DNA of 64,000 bases from Helicobacter marmotae (GCF_003364255.1 NZ_NXLR01000002.1:142007-206006); one strand, 5' to 3'. Counted from the first letter of the stretch, positions 36,460 through 46,118 are shown. Notes: generated from the letters alone by a model not told the origin. Program-made: numbers and translations.

Positions 36460-37911
36460 ATGGATTCATCTTGCTTATTGGGGTTTATTGTGATTTTACT
36501 TAGAGGACTTTTGGTTATTTGCCTCGCACCAAGTGCGGTATTTGCTTATCTTGACCCGGGAAGTGGCTCGCTTTTACTTTCCTCATGTGTGGCGCTTTTT
36601 GCTTCATTTGTGTTTTTTGTAAAAAATCTCTTTTATAAGCTTATTGCCATGCCTTTTGGTATTAAGTCTTTAAATATGGGGAAGAACAAAAATTGCTCAA
36701 TTGTCTTTTATTGCGAGGGGGCACAATATTATGGTACTTTTAAGCCAATCCTTGATGCACTTGATAGCTTCTCTCACCCTTATATGTATTACACCTCTTC
36801 TTTGAATGACCCCGCCTTGAAACGTAATGAGCAAGATAGCCATAATATGGGCGAGTTTGTGTATATAGGTGAGGGGAATAAAGCCTATAGCTTTTTAAAT
36901 GCTTTGCGGGCTGATATTTTTGTGCTAACCACGCCGGGCTTAGATGTTTTGCACATTAAACGCAATAGGGGCGTGGGGCATTATTGCCATGTCGTGCATT
37001 CCCTCTCTCCTATGACTTATCGCGTTTTTGGGGTGGATTACTTTGATTCTGTATTGGTGGCAAATGAAGTACAAAGGGATTTTGTACGTAATATAGAATC
37101 TGCTCATAATATTAAGCCAAAGCATATAGCTATCACGGGTTCTACTTATTTAGATGAGCTAAGTGTGATTAAAGATTCTATCCCTCCAGTGCAGCAATCA
37201 ACCAAGGCAGAATCAAGTAGTGCAAAATCAACCAGCACAGAATCAAAAGTGCCAACGATCCTTGTCTCACCCTCTTGGGGCAAGGAAACTTTGCTTAGCA
37301 AATATGGAGTAGATTTGCTTTTACCTCTCGCCCAAAGTGGATTTAATATTATCATTCGCCCACATCCGCAAAGCTTCATAAGCCCTGTGGAGAGGGCAAA
37401 TATAGAGCAGTTGCAAAATGTGCTTTCAAATTTTAGTAATGTAAGCTGGGATAGGGATACTTCTAATGTATATGCCTTTGCAAAGGCTGATTTAATGATT
37501 TCTGATTTTTCAAGTGTAATTTTTGATTTTGTGTGCTTGGAGGGCAAGCCTGTGATAAGCATTGATAATGACATGGATTTAAGCGGTTATGATATGGCAG
37601 ATATACCTAGGGAGGATATTTGGACATTTAAAGCCCTTGAAAAGGTTGGCGGTAGGATAAAGCCAGCAGATTTCCCTCATATAAAAGCACTTTGTGAAAA
37701 AGCCTTGCAAGAGAGAGCGAATTTAGCTCAAATCAAGGAGCTTTTATGGCGTTATCCGCATGAGGCGGGCAGAGTTTGTGCATTGGAGCTTATTAAGATT
37801 GAACGTGAAATGATAGAGAATAAATTAAAGGCTCATAGCCTCTCTATCGCACGATTAAGGGAACTAGAGAGAATGTTAAATAGGGGTTATCAAAAGGTGA
37901 ATGTATGCTAA
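36460..37911 (+). CDS. CDP-glycerol glycerophosphotransferase-like (TagB/TagF family) transferase
   Basis: 483 residues. An N-terminal hydrophobic region (about 4-62) anchors it to the membrane. The C-terminal domain has ILVSPSWG, FNIIIRPHPQS and DLMISDFSSVIFD, the conserved motifs of CDP-glycerol phosphotransferases, which move a phospho-alcohol from a CDP-activated donor to an acceptor glycan. Here the donor could be a CMP-activated phosphonate or a phosphoramidate (inference). The ribosome site before ATG 36460 is weak, and a start further in cannot be excluded. It overlaps the next gene by 7 bases, heading a run of same-strand genes to 51.7 kb. Confidence 0.75.
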   Translation: MDSSCLLGFIVILLRGLLVICLAPSAVFAYLDPGSGSLLLSSCVALFASFVFFVKNLFYKLIAMPFGIKSLNMGKNKNCSIVFYCEGAQYYGTFKPILDALDSFSHPYMYYTSSLNDPALKRNEQDSHNMGEFVYIGEGNKAYSFLNALRADIFVLTTPGLDVLHIKRNRGVGHYCHVVHSLSPMTYRVFGVDYFDSVLVANEVQRDFVRNIESAHNIKPKHIAITGSTYLDELSVIKDSIPPVQQSTKAESSSAKSTSTESKVPTILVSPSWGKETLLSKYGVDLLLPLAQSGFNIIIRPHPQSFISPVERANIEQLQNVLSNFSNVSWDRDTSNVYAFAKADLMISDFSSVIFDFVCLEGKPVISIDNDMDLSGYDMADIPREDIWTFKALEKVGGRIKPADFPHIKALCEKALQERANLAQIKELLWRYPHEAGRVCALELIKIEREMIENKLKAHSLSIARLRELERMLNRGYQKVNVC

Positions 37912-40537
37912 GTGAAGTATTGTATTATGTATTTATTTTTCCTTTAGAGCAGGTGCTTGATTGGAGTATAGGCTTGTTTTATAGTTTTATTGGTAGTTTG
38001 GGGGTCAGCATTATTTTACTCTCTTTGTGCGTGAATGGCTTTTTATTAAAACTTTCACTTTTTTTTGATAAAAAAGCCCAAAAGTTTAATGCCCTTAAAA
38101 AGAGTTGTGATAGCAAGATTGCTGAGTTTAAGAGGGTTTTTAAAGGTGCAGAGCTAAACTCCTATGTCCGCACACTCTATAAGCAAAGGCATTTTCACCC
38201 TATTTATGCTTTAGGTACTCTTGGCGGTTTGGCATTGCAGATACCATTTTTTATCGCTATATATTTGCTTGTAAGCCATGTAGATTACTTCCAAGGTGTG
38301 AGTTTTTTATATATCCAAGACTTAAGCAAGCCTGATTCTTTAGGGCATATATCAAGCAAACTTGCTTTTGTGCATTTGCTTCCAGTTGCTATGACCCTTT
38401 TAACGCTTGTGAATGTGTTTTATAGTTTTAAAGATAGGGCAGGGCGCATACAAGGGGTATGTATAGCTATTATTTTCCTTATCTTGCTTTATAGTGCGCC
38501 GAGTGTGCTTGTGCTGTATTGGACGACTAATGTGCTTTTTAGCTTATGCAAAAGCGTGTGTAAAAATACCTTTTTCTCCCAAACCCCCACTTCTCATTCT
38601 TTAACTTCACTTCAGAATGACAATAGAGGCAAGGTTACTAGTGATTCCAAAATTTACCAGCATATCTCTATGCTTGCTATTATCAATATATGCTTTATGA
38701 TATGTGTTTTTACACCTTTTGCAGTGTATAGCAGTGATGTATCACAATTTGATGCTACCCAGACTCTACATACCCTTTGTGCGCTTTTTGGGATATTTCT
38801 TCTCTCTTCATCTTTGCTGATATATCTTTCTAGCTTTTTATATAAGGCTTTTATATTTAAGTTTTCTATGCTTAAGCTTATGAGTTATGGTTTAAGTGTG
38901 ATTTTATGTATTGGGGTGGTATATACGTTTGTGCTTGTGGGGGATTATGGAGCTATGGATAACTTCATACTCCAAAAACTAAGTTTTGCCAATGCAGAAT
39001 TAAGAGTGCAAAAATACCTTTATGCTTTCCTTACTTTTATAGGGAGTGTAGGCTTTGTCTTTTTTATGGGTAAAAGGTTAAAGCCCATTATGGGTGTGCT
39101 AAGTGTATCTTTAATCGTGCTAAGTAGCGTGTCGTTGTATGCTATTGGCACAGAGAGTAAGACAGAGCAGAATCTCACATATCAAGGCGAGGCTATATCC
39201 TATGCGAAAAATGATAAAAATATCGTTATTTTTATGTTAGATGCCTTTAGTGGCTCGCATATGCCCTCTCTTTTGGCGCAATTCCCTGAGTTTAAAACCT
39301 CTTTAGATGGCTTTGTGCTTTTTGATAATGCTCTAGCAAGCGGAGATGCGACTTCTTGGAGTGTGCCAGCTATTTTAGGAGGGCGATATTATGCAAATTA
39401 TAATATCGCCCAAAGAGAGGGTGCGCTATGGGAGCATATGGTAAATGCTTTTAGCAATGTCCCTTTGAGTTTTGCGGAGAATGGATATGATGTTTCTTTA
39501 TATATGGTGCCACTAGCTATGAATCATAATGCTAAATCAATCAAGCAGCTTACAGGAGAGAAGGTAGAAATCCATGAAAATCAAGATGAGTTTGCGCATT
39601 TTTTTATCAATGAGCTTTCTTTGCAAGATTCTTTAATTGAGGCTTTGCATGAGGAGAAGCATTATGAGATAATCCAACTCTCTAGTTTTGGGCTATTTCG
39701 CTTCTCTCCGGAGCTTTTCTTCCGCCCGCGGATATATAATAATGGTTTTTGGCTTTTTAAAAGTGATGGCTTTGGCTCACACGCCACCAATACAAAACTC
39801 GCCCTCGCCTATGCTTCGCGTTTATATGCCCTGACACATTTAGGAGATACCAATGCAAGCAAGCCAACTTTTAAATTTTTCCACACTTTGATGACCCACC
39901 CACCATTTGCATTATCTTTTGCTAATAATAAATGTGAATTTTTCGCCAAAGGCAGTGCATGGCAAGATTCACAGGAAGATCCTCTGGGGGGGGGGGGGGT
40001 ATCTCTATGAGCTATCCTGATGATTTAGCTGTGAAGAGATATTTTTATCAACACTACGATTCTGAAGCCTGCGCGCTTTCATATCTTGCAGATTATATAC
40101 AATGGCTAAAGGATAATGATATATATGATAATACCCAGATTATTGTAGTTAGCGATCATAGCGGGGCTGATAGCATAGGATTCCCACTTTCTGTGCCTTA
40201 TTATGGAGGAGATATACTCTTTATGTTTAAAGATTTTCATGCTAAGGGTAGCTTGAAGCGCGATTCAAGATTAATGGCAGATTTTGATACCGCTAGCATC
40301 GTGTGCGATAATCTTAAAGAGGGCTGCCCGCATGTGCCCAAAAATATTCTTAAAACACCTTTAATCCATAGATCTTTAATCCATTCAAAGCCTGATTATA
40401 ACTATAAAATCAAAGAAGATAATCTCGTGCTTGATAAACTCTATCTTGTCCATGATAATATCTATGATGCTAAGAATTGGCAGGATATTACAGAAGAAGC
40501 AAAGCAAGGGCATTTTGACTTTACTCAAATAAAGTAA
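37905..40537 (+). CDS. YidC/Oxa1-like and sulfatase-like fusion, frameshifted at a G14 tract
   Basis: Residues about 1-215 resemble the YidC/Oxa1 insertase core: LGTLGGLALQIPFFIAIYLL and a PSVLVLYWTTNVLFS helix. Further membrane helices span about 255-420. From about 430 an alkaline-phosphatase-superfamily (sulfatase or phosphoglycol transferase-like) domain begins with VIFMLDAFSG and a nucleophile candidate at T483/S484 in ATSWSVPAILGG. The reading frame stops at 40010 after the G14 tract; the remaining 192 residues, with the metal-binding VVSDHSG, continue in the +1 frame to 40537. G12 or G15 would restore about 877 residues. A piece of the dispersed repeat is inserted in frame at about 38610-38650. 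Function: possibly a phospho-group transferase acting outside the membrane (inference). Confidence 0.72.
38610..38650. repeat. fragment of the dispersed repeat inside a coding sequence
   Basis: CAGAATGACAA (38613-38623) and ACTAGTGATTCC (to 38648) match the dispersed repeats at 7.5 and 18.2 kb. They encode a hydrophilic stretch between the YidC-like part and the second membrane part, and the frame stays open. Confidence 0.6.
39986..39999. repeat. G14 homopolymer, tract T7
   Basis: Fourteen Gs split the sulfatase-like domain. At n=14 a TGA follows at 40008-40010 (OFF). At n=12 or 15 the frame joins the downstream 192-residue open frame. Confidence 0.9.
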
Positions 40538-40553
40538 GCTACAAGGAGAGAGA

Positions 40554-41285
40554 ATGGATAAAAACTATTGGCGTGATTACTATGCGAGCCACAGATTCAA
40601 TGCCCAAGCCTCACTTTTTGCTACCTTTGTTATGGAGCATTATTTAACTAAGGGGCACAGACTCTTAGAGCTTGGCTGTGGGAATGGGCGCGATAGTATG
40701 TACTTTGCTAGACATGGAGTCGAGGTCGTGGCTATTGATCAAGTGCAAGAAGAGATTGCATATCTTAATACTTATGCCTCTTCTTATGAGGCAAGCTCTT
40801 TAGATTATACCCCGCCGCAATTTGTAGCGGGGGATTTTACGCATTTAGAGGATTTGCATATCCCTAAAGAGTATAATTGTATCTATTCTCGTTTTACCCT
40901 CCATTCTATAGATAAAAAAAGCCAAGATAAGGTCTTGCAAGATAGCTTAAGTCTTTGCGCACAAGAGGGTATTTTAGCCATTGAAGTAAGGGGTGAGAAA
41001 AATGCCCTTTATGGCAAGGGTGAAGCCATCTTAGATGAAAGCGGGGCGTTTATTTATGATAATCACTATCGGAGATTTCTTAATTTTGAGGATACTCTAA
41101 ACTTCATAGAGAATCTAAGGTATCGCCCAGCCTGCGATAATGCGCAGGGGGGGGGGGTATATAATGCTCCTACTTATTGCTTTAAGATTCTTAGTGCGGA
41201 TGAGGATAGAGGCTTTGCCCCATTTGGCAAAGATGATGATTATTTTATCCGCATTTTTGCTAAAAAGGTGCGCACAAACTCCTAA
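40554..41285 (+). CDS. SAM-dependent methyltransferase, Cj1419-like candidate
   Basis: 243 residues. The start KNYWRDYYASHRFNAQASLFATFV and the SAM-binding LLELGCGNGRDSMYFA match my recollection of methyltransferases in the C. jejuni O-methyl phosphoramidate locus (Cj1419/Cj1420). IYSRFTLHSID supplies the post-motif helix. The proposed reaction is O-methylation of a phosphoramidate or its precursor. Eleven Gs (41147-41157) near residue 200 keep the frame open (ON). At n=12 it stops just after the tract. At n=10 it runs in another frame to 41331, three bases before the next start. It sits 16 bases after the sulfatase-like gene and 48 before the kinase fusion. Confidence 0.72.
   Translation: MDKNYWRDYYASHRFNAQASLFATFVMEHYLTKGHRLLELGCGNGRDSMYFARHGVEVVAIDQVQEEIAYLNTYASSYEASSLDYTPPQFVAGDFTHLEDLHIPKEYNCIYSRFTLHSIDKKSQDKVLQDSLSLCAQEGILAIEVRGEKNALYGKGEAILDESGAFIYDNHYRRFLNFEDTLNFIENLRYRPACDNAQGGGVYNAPTYCFKILSADEDRGFAPFGKDDDYFIRIFAKKVRTNS
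41147..41157. repeat. G11 homopolymer, tract T8
   Basis: Eleven Gs, counting the last base of a CAG codon, followed by TATATAATGC. The current length keeps the methyltransferase frame open. Confidence 0.88.
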
Positions 41286-41333
41286 AGCCACTTCTCCACA
41301 CTATCATCTTTATAGCCTTAGAGGTCTGTAGAG

Positions 41334-44204
41334 ATGATAGTATGGATTATGGGTCTAAATGGCGCGGGGAAAAGTAGCGCTGCCCATGCACTCAAAGATC
41401 TTTTTAGCAAAAAGGGTTTATCTTCTCTCGTGCTTGATGGCAATCATTTGCGTGAGATTTTTGAGGAAAGTGGCTATGATAGGGCTTCTCGTATAGCCTT
41501 AGGGATTCGCTATGCCCAGCTTGCCAAAACGCTTAGTGAGCAGTCTCATAAGGCTATTATCATTGCCGCAAATGGTATGCTTAAAGAAGTGTGCCAATAC
41601 AACCTCACACATTTAGAGGATTATTATGAGATTTTCCTTGATGTGCCTTTATCTGTATTAAAGGAGCGCGATTCTGCGGGGATTTATACACGTTTTGCAC
41701 AAGGGCTTGTTCAAAATGTAGGCGGGCTTGATTTAGAGGTGGATATTCCAACTCACGCCCTGTGCCTCCCTTATGACCCCACCCATAGCCCAAAAGATAT
41801 TGCCAAGAGTATAGAATCTTATATCTTTGCTAAAAAGCACACTTTAGTATCTAAGTCCCCAAGCCCCATCCTTAGCACAAAAGCCCAAACTCTGCTAAAT
41901 CTCACTCCGCTTTTAAAGGGTGCGCGCATTTTGCCCATATGGACAATAAGCAAAAAAGACTACTATACACAAGGCATAAAGCCATTATTAGAAAACTTAG
42001 TTTCTAGCGCATATACAAGCTTTATTGTGCGCTCATCTTCAAAAAATGAAGACAATGCCCATACCTCCAATGCAGGGGCGTTTGAGAGTGTGCTTGATGT
42101 GAGTTTGGAGGGCTTAAGCGAGGCTATAGAAAATGTATTTTACTCTTATGCTAAGGCGCTTAAAACATATAAAGCAAGCACGCAAGAAGAGATTCAAAGA
42201 ATTATTAATAATGTAAGTGATGATGAGCTTGTGCTCATTCAGCCTATGCTAAAGGATATAATCTGTGCGGGCGTGGCGTTTAATACCCATCCAAAGAGCA
42301 ATGCACCTTATTATGTGATAGAGTATTCAAGTAGCTCCACACATGAGGTTACAGAGGGGAGCGGAGTAAGCCAGACATTCTATGTAGCCCATAGTTTTAA
42401 GACCTTGAGAAATCCTTATTTGCTAAAGATTGTCCATCTCCTAAAGGAGCTAGAGGGGCTTATCCCCAATACCCCTTTGGATGTTGAGTTTGCCCTAAGT
42501 GGGGAGGATATATATTGTCTGCAAGTGCGCCCTTTAGTGCTGAAAGTCCATAGAGATTACCCAAATGCCAGCACCCAACTTACCTTAGTGCAAAATAAAA
42601 TTTATGAGATTCTTAAGCCTCACCCCTCACTCTATGGCTCTAGGGGTATGCTAGGCATTATGCCAGATTGGAATCCAGCTGAAATTATTGGCTTGCACCC
42701 TCGCCCTTTGGCGTTTTCTCTCTATGGGCGGTTGATTACAGATTCTATCTATGCGACACAAAGGGCACGCTATGGGTATAAAGATGTGAGTTCTAATCCC
42801 TTAATTTATAATTTGCATGGCAAGCCTTATGTTGATGTAAGGGCAAGCTTTAATTCATTTTTGCCTAAAGATTTGAGTGAAAACACCAGTGAGATGTTGG
42901 TTGAATTTTATTTAGATATGCTAGCTTCAAATCCCCATTGGCACGATAAAGTAGAGTTTGAAATCCTCTATGATAGTTATTATTTTCACACACCTAAAGC
43001 CTTAAATAAACTCTTAGAATATGGCTTTAATAACACCCAAGTTGATGAAATTTCACACGCCTTAAAACATCTCACCAATCATATTTTAGAGCATAAAATT
43101 TACACCCAAGATATAGAGAAACTTAGCATTCTCTCTGCTAAAAGAGAGCAGATTCTAGGCTTTCCTGCGCCTTTGGTGGAGAAGATTTATTGGTTATTGC
43201 AAGATTGTAAAAACTATGGCACAAAGCCCTTTGTGGGGCTAGCTCGTGTGGGCTTTATGGCTATGGGATTTTTAAATGCCTTAATCAAGGAGGGTATTTT
43301 AGACAAAGCCCAAAAAGATAGCTTTATACAATCTCTCCATTGCGTTACGACGTCTCTTACAGATGATTTGCATACATTAAGTAAGCAGGACTTTCTGGCT
43401 AAATATGGGCATTTGCGCCCTGGGACGTATGATATTCTCTCTCCAAGATATGATGAGTGTTTTGAATTTTACTTTAAGCAAAAGCCGCCATTGCAGAGTG
43501 TGAAAAACACTTTTGCCCTTAGTTTGGAGCAAATGCGCTCTATTGATAAGCTTTTAAAAGCCCATAATCTTTGCTGTGATGTGCTCGGGTTTTTTGACTT
43601 TATTGCTATGGGCATTACTATGAGGGAGTATTCAAAATTTGAATTTAGTAAAAATCTAAGTTCTGCTTTAAGTTTGATAGCCTCCCTTGGTGCAGAGTAT
43701 TCTCTTAGCCCAGAAGATATGAGCTATTGTGATGTGGATACATTTTTTAAGGCATATAGCACTTCAAGCAATCTTGAGCGCCTGCTTTTAGAATCCATTC
43801 AATCTGGCAAAAGCTCCTATATGCTTCAGCAAGCCCTTATCCTCCCGCCTTTAATACAGAATGCCAAAGATGTAGAGTGCTTTTGTATCAATCAATCTAT
43901 CCCCAATTTCATTACTCAAAAACGTATCCAAGCCCCTGTGGTAATGCTAGATTCTAATCCAAATGTGGATTTAGAGGATAAGATTGTTTGTATTTCGCGT
44001 GCTGATCCGGGGTTTGATTGGATTTTTTCACACCATATTGCTGGGCTTATTACGGAATTTGGCGGGGCGAACTCACATATGGCAATCCGTGCTAATGAGT
44101 TAGGTATCCCTGCGGTTATTGGCTGTGGGGAGAAGTTCGCACTCTATGCCCAAAGCTATATGTTAGAGATTGATTGTGCTAATTCTAAGGTGGTGGTGAT
44201 ATGA
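41334..44204 (+). CDS. APS kinase-like / PEP-synthase-like fusion: cytidine diphosphoramidate kinase plus L-glutamine kinase candidate
   Basis: 956 residues. Residues 1-170 form an APS-kinase-like domain with P-loop GLNGAGKSS (7-15) and LVLDGNHLREI. From about 190 a PEP-synthase/PPDK-like protein follows: ATP-grasp with FIVRSSSKNEDN, and the swivelling domain with EFGGANSHMAIR (H915, the phospho-carrier) and LGIPAVIG. In C. jejuni, Cj1418 phosphorylates glutamine on its amide nitrogen and Cj1415 phosphorylates cytidine diphosphoramidate on the 3'-OH. Here both activities appear fused, first and third steps on one chain (inference by family). It overlaps the amidotransferase by 4 bases. Confidence 0.78.
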   Translation: MIVWIMGLNGAGKSSAAHALKDLFSKKGLSSLVLDGNHLREIFEESGYDRASRIALGIRYAQLAKTLSEQSHKAIIIAANGMLKEVCQYNLTHLEDYYEIFLDVPLSVLKERDSAGIYTRFAQGLVQNVGGLDLEVDIPTHALCLPYDPTHSPKDIAKSIESYIFAKKHTLVSKSPSPILSTKAQTLLNLTPLLKGARILPIWTISKKDYYTQGIKPLLENLVSSAYTSFIVRSSSKNEDNAHTSNAGAFESVLDVSLEGLSEAIENVFYSYAKALKTYKASTQEEIQRIINNVSDDELVLIQPMLKDIICAGVAFNTHPKSNAPYYVIEYSSSSTHEVTEGSGVSQTFYVAHSFKTLRNPYLLKIVHLLKELEGLIPNTPLDVEFALSGEDIYCLQVRPLVLKVHRDYPNASTQLTLVQNKIYEILKPHPSLYGSRGMLGIMPDWNPAEIIGLHPRPLAFSLYGRLITDSIYATQRARYGYKDVSSNPLIYNLHGKPYVDVRASFNSFLPKDLSENTSEMLVEFYLDMLASNPHWHDKVEFEILYDSYYFHTPKALNKLLEYGFNNTQVDEISHALKHLTNHILEHKIYTQDIEKLSILSAKREQILGFPAPLVEKIYWLLQDCKNYGTKPFVGLARVGFMAMGFLNALIKEGILDKAQKDSFIQSLHCVTTSLTDDLHTLSKQDFLAKYGHLRPGTYDILSPRYDECFEFYFKQKPPLQSVKNTFALSLEQMRSIDKLLKAHNLCCDVLGFFDFIAMGITMREYSKFEFSKNLSSALSLIASLGAEYSLSPEDMSYCDVDTFFKAYSTSSNLERLLLESIQSGKSSYMLQQALILPPLIQNAKDVECFCINQSIPNFITQKRIQAPVVMLDSNPNVDLEDKIVCISRADPGFDWIFSHHIAGLITEFGGANSHMAIRANELGIPAVIGCGEKFALYAQSYMLEIDCANSKVVVI

Positions 44205-44812
44205 GGGCAATTACTACACAAAGAATCTATGCTTATAAGCCTTATGGGGAGCTGTGGGAATGCCTAGATAGTGCATTACAGGAGTTTTTATTAGAATGTG
44301 AGATTCTCTCTTATGCCGTCTCTTTCACACAAATAGCACATATCCCTTTGCTTTTTGAGGGAGTGGATATGCTCGTGCTAAGTGGGGGGAATGATATTGG
44401 GGCATATCCTAAGCGAGATCATTTTGAATTAGCCCTGCTTGATTATGCGCTTAAAGCACATAAAAAGGTTTTTGCTATTTGTCGCGGGGCGCAGCTTGTG
44501 GCGCATTATTTTAATATCCCGCTTAAAGCAAGCAAACATAAGATTAAAGCTATCCATACTTTGCAGGGGAGACTTACGCATGACGTGCATAGCTATCATC
44601 ATTTTTGTATTACCCAAGCCCCTAAAGATTGTGAGGTACTAGCCTATGTAGATGATGAAATAGAGGCGTTTATGAGTAGCCAAATCCTTGGTGTGATGTG
44701 GCACCCAGAGAGGGAAGAGAGAAGAGAATCTGATAGGGCACTTCTTAAGCAATTTATCACACAAAGCGTGCATAAGCATAATATCCAAGATTCTAAATTG
44801 AAGGAGGCATAA
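44201..44812 (+). CDS. class I glutamine amidotransferase-like hydrolase (Cj1417-type)
   Basis: 203 residues. A C26-type amidotransferase fold: SGGNDIGAYP, nucleophile C94 in FAICRGAQ, and the His-Glu pair at H168 and E170 in MWHPERE. In C. jejuni Cj1417 releases glutamate from CDP-L-glutamine to make cytidine diphosphoramidate. Placement between the kinase fusion and other cluster genes, with 4-base overlap upstream and a TAATG overlap downstream, supports this reading over a general gamma-glutamyl hydrolase such as PuuD. Confidence 0.8.
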   Translation: MRAITTQRIYAYKPYGELWECLDSALQEFLLECEILSYAVSFTQIAHIPLLFEGVDMLVLSGGNDIGAYPKRDHFELALLDYALKAHKKVFAICRGAQLVAHYFNIPLKASKHKIKAIHTLQGRLTHDVHSYHHFCITQAPKDCEVLAYVDDEIEAFMSSQILGVMWHPEREERRESDRALLKQFITQSVHKHNIQDSKLKEA

Positions 44813-45255
44813 TGTATCCATATATAACCAAGAACAATCTCTTAGAGATTCAGCATTATAACTATAGTGCTTTTTATGGGGTGGGCTTTTTAAGGGATTA
44901 TTTAACTTCTCGCACGCTTAGTGGGGAGTATAAGGCTACTCAAAATCTTTACAACAATAGCCTTTATGATAAATGCCAAGATAGGGGCTATCTGAAGCTA
45001 CTTATTAAGACTTTTGAAGTCAATAAAAGGCTATATGAGTCCTATGATAAGGGCTTTTCTCGCTTCTCAAAAGAGCTTATTTTAAAGCCTAATAAAGAGA
45101 GTTCATTTTTAGATATGGGGCTTTATGTGGGCTTTGCATATGCTTTAGGCGAGGCTTTTATGGAAAGTTTGAATTTGCTTTATTTAAACACTCTTTTAAA
45201 ATGTAATGATACTTTATTATCCCTTGCAAATACCGCACGTGGGGGGGGGGTATAA
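44812..45255 (+). CDS. hypothetical protein, phase-variable 3' end
   Basis: 147 residues, predicted helical, no signal peptide; the family is not recognised. It is rich in tyrosine and starts MYPYITKNN. The start ATG overlaps the amidotransferase stop. The last codons are a G10 tract (45241-45250) followed by TATAATG. At n=10 it ends in GGGV with the stop overlapping the next ATG. At n=11 the frame would run straight into the downstream formyltransferase as one 430-residue fusion. At n=9 it stops a few codons inside the next gene. Confidence 0.65.
   Translation: MYPYITKNNLLEIQHYNYSAFYGVGFLRDYLTSRTLSGEYKATQNLYNNSLYDKCQDRGYLKLLIKTFEVNKRLYESYDKGFSRFSKELILKPNKESSFLDMGLYVGFAYALGEAFMESLNLLYLNTLLKCNDTLLSLANTARGGGV
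45241..45250. repeat. G10 homopolymer, tract T9
   Basis: Ten Gs followed by TATAATGCC. The tract length decides whether the 44812 gene is separate from, or fused to, the formyltransferase at 45255. Confidence 0.88.
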
Positions 45256-46118
45256 TGCCCTTTTTAGCTAAAAGTATTGATATGGAGCTAGAAGGCGCGC
45301 TGTATATAGCAAATAAAGCCGGGCTTTATAAGAAGAAAGCTGCTCAAAATTTGCATGCAGATTTTAAAGAGCTCATTCACTCTTTAAGCGATTTTGAGCC
45401 TTTATGCACGCCACTTCCTTTCACTCGTGCTTCAAATATTACTTTCCTTGAAGATATGGCGATGATTTATGCCCCCACCGCTAGATCTCACATCTATCTT
45501 CAAGCCTTATTGCAAGAGGGTATATTACCTCGTGTGGTTGTGTTTTTGGCAGAGGATTCTAGCACACTAGCAGAGGTTTGGCGTGAGCTTGAGGGCTTAG
45601 GCTGCTTGATATATCATATCCCAAGTAAAGATATTAATGATAAGGCAGTTTTTAGCTTGATTATGGGCTTAAGCCAAACTTATATTATTTATTCAGGCTA
45701 TGGCGGGGGGATTTTAGAGCATAATTATTTTGAGAAAGGTAAGTTTTTTATCCATGTTCATGCGGGGAAATTGCCTCATTACAAGGGCTCTACGACTTGC
45801 TATTACTCACTTTTAGAAGATGGGGAAATCTGTGCAAGTGCGATGTTTTTAAGCCATAAGCTTGATGGTGGGGATATTCTCGCAGAAGTGAGCTTAGATA
45901 AAGCTGCTATTTGTAGGTTAAAAAATAGTGATATTGATACCACCATTGAGCCTTATATCCGCTCTCTTGCTCTCATTAAAGCCTTGCACTCACAGCAAAA
46001 GAGTGGTGCATTTAGCCCCAAAAAGCATGACATAACACAAGCAGATAACACGTATTATAGAATCCACCCCCTCCTTAAGCATTTTGCACTTTTGGGTGTA
46101 TTTAAGGAGGAAGTATGA
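45255..46118 (+). CDS. formyltransferase-like protein, divergent catalytic motif
   Basis: 287 residues. The core around IHVHAGKLPHYKGSTTCYYSLL and LDGGDI (D204) is a formyltransferase fold. The usual N-x-H motif reads H-V-H (H167, H169), so the catalytic asparagine is replaced by histidine; a divergent subgroup with HxH exists in polysaccharide loci as I remember it. Formyl transfer is likely but the acceptor is unknown. The start overlaps the upstream stop as TAATG and the end overlaps the nucleotidyltransferase start by 4 bases. Confidence 0.68.
   Translation: MPFLAKSIDMELEGALYIANKAGLYKKKAAQNLHADFKELIHSLSDFEPLCTPLPFTRASNITFLEDMAMIYAPTARSHIYLQALLQEGILPRVVVFLAEDSSTLAEVWRELEGLGCLIYHIPSKDINDKAVFSLIMGLSQTYIIYSGYGGGILEHNYFEKGKFFIHVHAGKLPHYKGSTTCYYSLLEDGEICASAMFLSHKLDGGDILAEVSLDKAAICRLKNSDIDTTIEPYIRSLALIKALHSQQKSGAFSPKKHDITQADNTYYRIHPLLKHFALLGVFKEEV

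Noticed and set aside
37905..38550. gene as the housekeeping YidC insertase
   Set aside because: The YidC-like part is fused to extra helices and a sulfatase-like domain within a glycan cluster, and the gene is frame-broken here; an essential yidC would not be.
41140..41331. 63-codon frame overlapping the end of the methyltransferase
   Set aside because: It is the alternative frame entered from the G tract at n=10 and ends just before the kinase start; not an independent gene.
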